Shown here in pieces: positions 63,043 to 64,000 of a stretch of DNA of 64,000 bases. The notes under the pieces were generated by a model that worked only from the letters and a program-made list of their open reading frames with translations, made no database searches and was not told the origin of the DNA. The translations under genes were made by a program, and so were the position numbers. The stretch comes from Hymenobacter rigui (GTDB lineage: Bacteria; Bacteroidota; Bacteroidia; Cytophagales; Hymenobacteraceae): positions 310,001-374,000 of the forward strand of contig NZ_RWIT01000005.1 in NCBI RefSeq assembly GCF_003944715.1. The letters are read 5' to 3'. The first letter of the stretch is position 1; the number at the start of each line of letters is the position of its first letter.

Positions 63043-64000
63043 TTATGAGGCTTGAGCGAACAAATCAAGTTGTTGAGTAACCAGGGCGGAGCGGACGGAG
63101 CCCGCACCGAAAAGAATCTGGCGGCGGATGGTTTGCTCGTCGTAGTCGCGCTTCTCCAGGGCCTGCCCGCGGCAGGTCAGGAAAAACTTGGCCCGTTTCA
63201 GCACTACCCCAAACTTATGCAGGTGGTCGAGGCTGAGCGGCCCGAAGCGGCGGGCGGCCACAATGCGCTTGGCAGAGCGCGCCCCTACCCCCGGAATCCG
63301 CAGAATCATCTCGTAGTCGGCCACGTTGATATCCACCGGAAACACGTGGCGGTTGCGCAGGGCCCAGGCCAGCTTGGGGTCAATTTCCAGGTCCAGGAAA
63401 GGATGCGCCGGATCCAGAATTTCATCGGCCTGAAAGCCGTAGAAGCGCATCAGCCAGTCCGTCTGGTACAGGCGGTGCTCCCGGATGAGGGGCGGCTGCG
63501 TCACCTGGGGCAGGCGGGCGTCGTCGGTAATGGGAATGTAGCCGGAATAGTACACCCGCTTCAGGCCGTAGCCTTTGTACAAAGAATCACTCAAATTGAT
63601 GATTTGTAGGTCGTTTTCCTGCGACGCGCCCACAATAAGCTGGGTGCTTTGGCCGGCGGTGGCAAACTGCGGCACCTTCTTGAACAGGGCTTTTTCTTCC
63701 TTATTCTGAATGATGCCGTCCCGAATCTGCGCCATCGGCGTCAGAATCTCCTCGTAATTTTTTTCGGGGGCCAGGTTTTGCAGAGCCATTTCCGAGGGCA
63801 GCTCGATGTTCACGCTCAGGCGGTCGGCGTACAGTCCTGCCTCCTGAATCAGCTCCTCCGAAGCTCCGGGAATGGCCTTCACGTGAATGTAGCCGTTGAA
63901 ACGGTGCTCGGTACGCAGCTTTTTGATGATGCGTACCAGCCGCTCCATCGTGTAGTCGGGCGAGGAGAAAATGCCGCTGCTCAGGAACAGCCCCTCGATG
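63043..64000 (-). CDS. Radical SAM protein with HhH domain (TIGR03916-type), N-terminal part cut off
   Basis: The frame is open to the right window edge, so the start and the CxxxCxxC cluster lie outside. Visible from the edge: IEGLFLSSGIFSSPDYTMER (radical SAM barrel), GYIHVKAIPGASEELIQEAG, then ADRLSVNIELPSEMALQNLA and QLIVGASQENDLQIINLSDS. Near the C-terminus a helix-hairpin-helix DNA-binding motif is seen (LRIPGVGARSAKRIVAARRF). The family is described as a putative DNA modification/repair radical SAM protein. It pairs with the DUF4130 protein downstream on the same strand. Confidence 0.93.
   Translation of the reverse strand, partial: IEGLFLSSGIFSSPDYTMERLVRIIKKLRTEHRFNGYIHVKAIPGASEELIQEAGLYADRLSVNIELPSEMALQNLAPEKNYEEILTPMAQIRDGIIQNKEEKALFKKVPQFATAGQSTQLIVGASQENDLQIINLSDSLYKGYGLKRVYYSGYIPITDDARLPQVTQPPLIREHRLYQTDWLMRFYGFQADEILDPAHPFLDLEIDPKLAWALRNRHVFPVDINVADYEMILRIPGVGARSAKRIVAARRFGPLSLDHLHKFGVVLKRAKFFLTCRGQALEKRDYDEQTIRRQILFGAGSVRSALVTQQLDLFAQAS

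Overview
The window looks like a chromosome segment of a Hymenobacter-like bacterium (Bacteroidota, Cytophagales, Hymenobacteraceae). The basis is inference from several signs: GC-rich genes with Bacteroidota-type products, promoters with the TAnnTTTG -7 element (upstream of atpD, tRNA-Gln, rplY, typA and one histidine kinase), no clear Shine-Dalgarno sites, an isolated atpD-atpC pair, the order prs/rplY/pth, and many surface lipoproteins. About 50 protein genes, one tRNA, one clearly broken gene and at least ten palindromic repeat elements can be supported. No prophage, CRISPR array, IS transposase or rRNA operon was seen.

Layout. 1-3.7 kb: a secreted S15/CocE-type hydrolase (C-terminal end cut by the window edge) and the ATP synthase beta/epsilon genes, all on the minus strand. 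3.8-7.7 kb: tRNA-Gln, then prs, a lipoprotein, rplY and pth on the plus strand. 7.7-19 kb: housekeeping genes (metG, msrB, typA, acylphosphatase, nagA) mixed with conserved unknowns (DUF3050, DUF2071) and orphans. 19-24.7 kb: a signalling block with two histidine kinases, each followed by a stand-alone receiver protein, and an rRNA/tRNA methyltransferase between the two pairs. 25-34.4 kb: an EndoIII-like glycosylase, a ZIP transporter, an Amt ammonium transporter and a very large DUF2339 membrane protein. 34.4-45 kb: an M28 peptidase, an alpha-2-macroglobulin lipoprotein (1871 aa) and PBP1C, the A2M/PBP1C pairing known from other bacteria but here separated by a palindromic repeat and an Uma2-type gene. 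46-52 kb: a complete TolC/adaptor/RND efflux operon. 52-60 kb: an esterase, small secreted proteins, a frameshifted pseudogene, a DUF779/aldehyde dehydrogenase pair with a divergent AraC regulator, and an MFS transporter. 60-64 kb: rfbD and a DNA-metabolism pair (DUF4130 protein and a radical SAM protein with helix-hairpin-helix) with a small Cys-rich ORF between them.

The most unusual aspect is the load of intergenic and intragenic palindromes. At least four sequence families occur. One lies inside the atpD-atpC operon just upstream of the atpC start, one lies inside the RND operon, one overlaps the pth start codon, and one is inserted in frame in the transpeptidase half of PBP1C. Other notable points are a 20-bp tandem duplication plus an in-frame stop that disrupt an orphan gene at 55.0-55.5 kb, and a sharply AT-rich tract of about 100 codons inside the GC-rich A2M gene. 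All protein family names come from motif recognition by eye; no database search was run.
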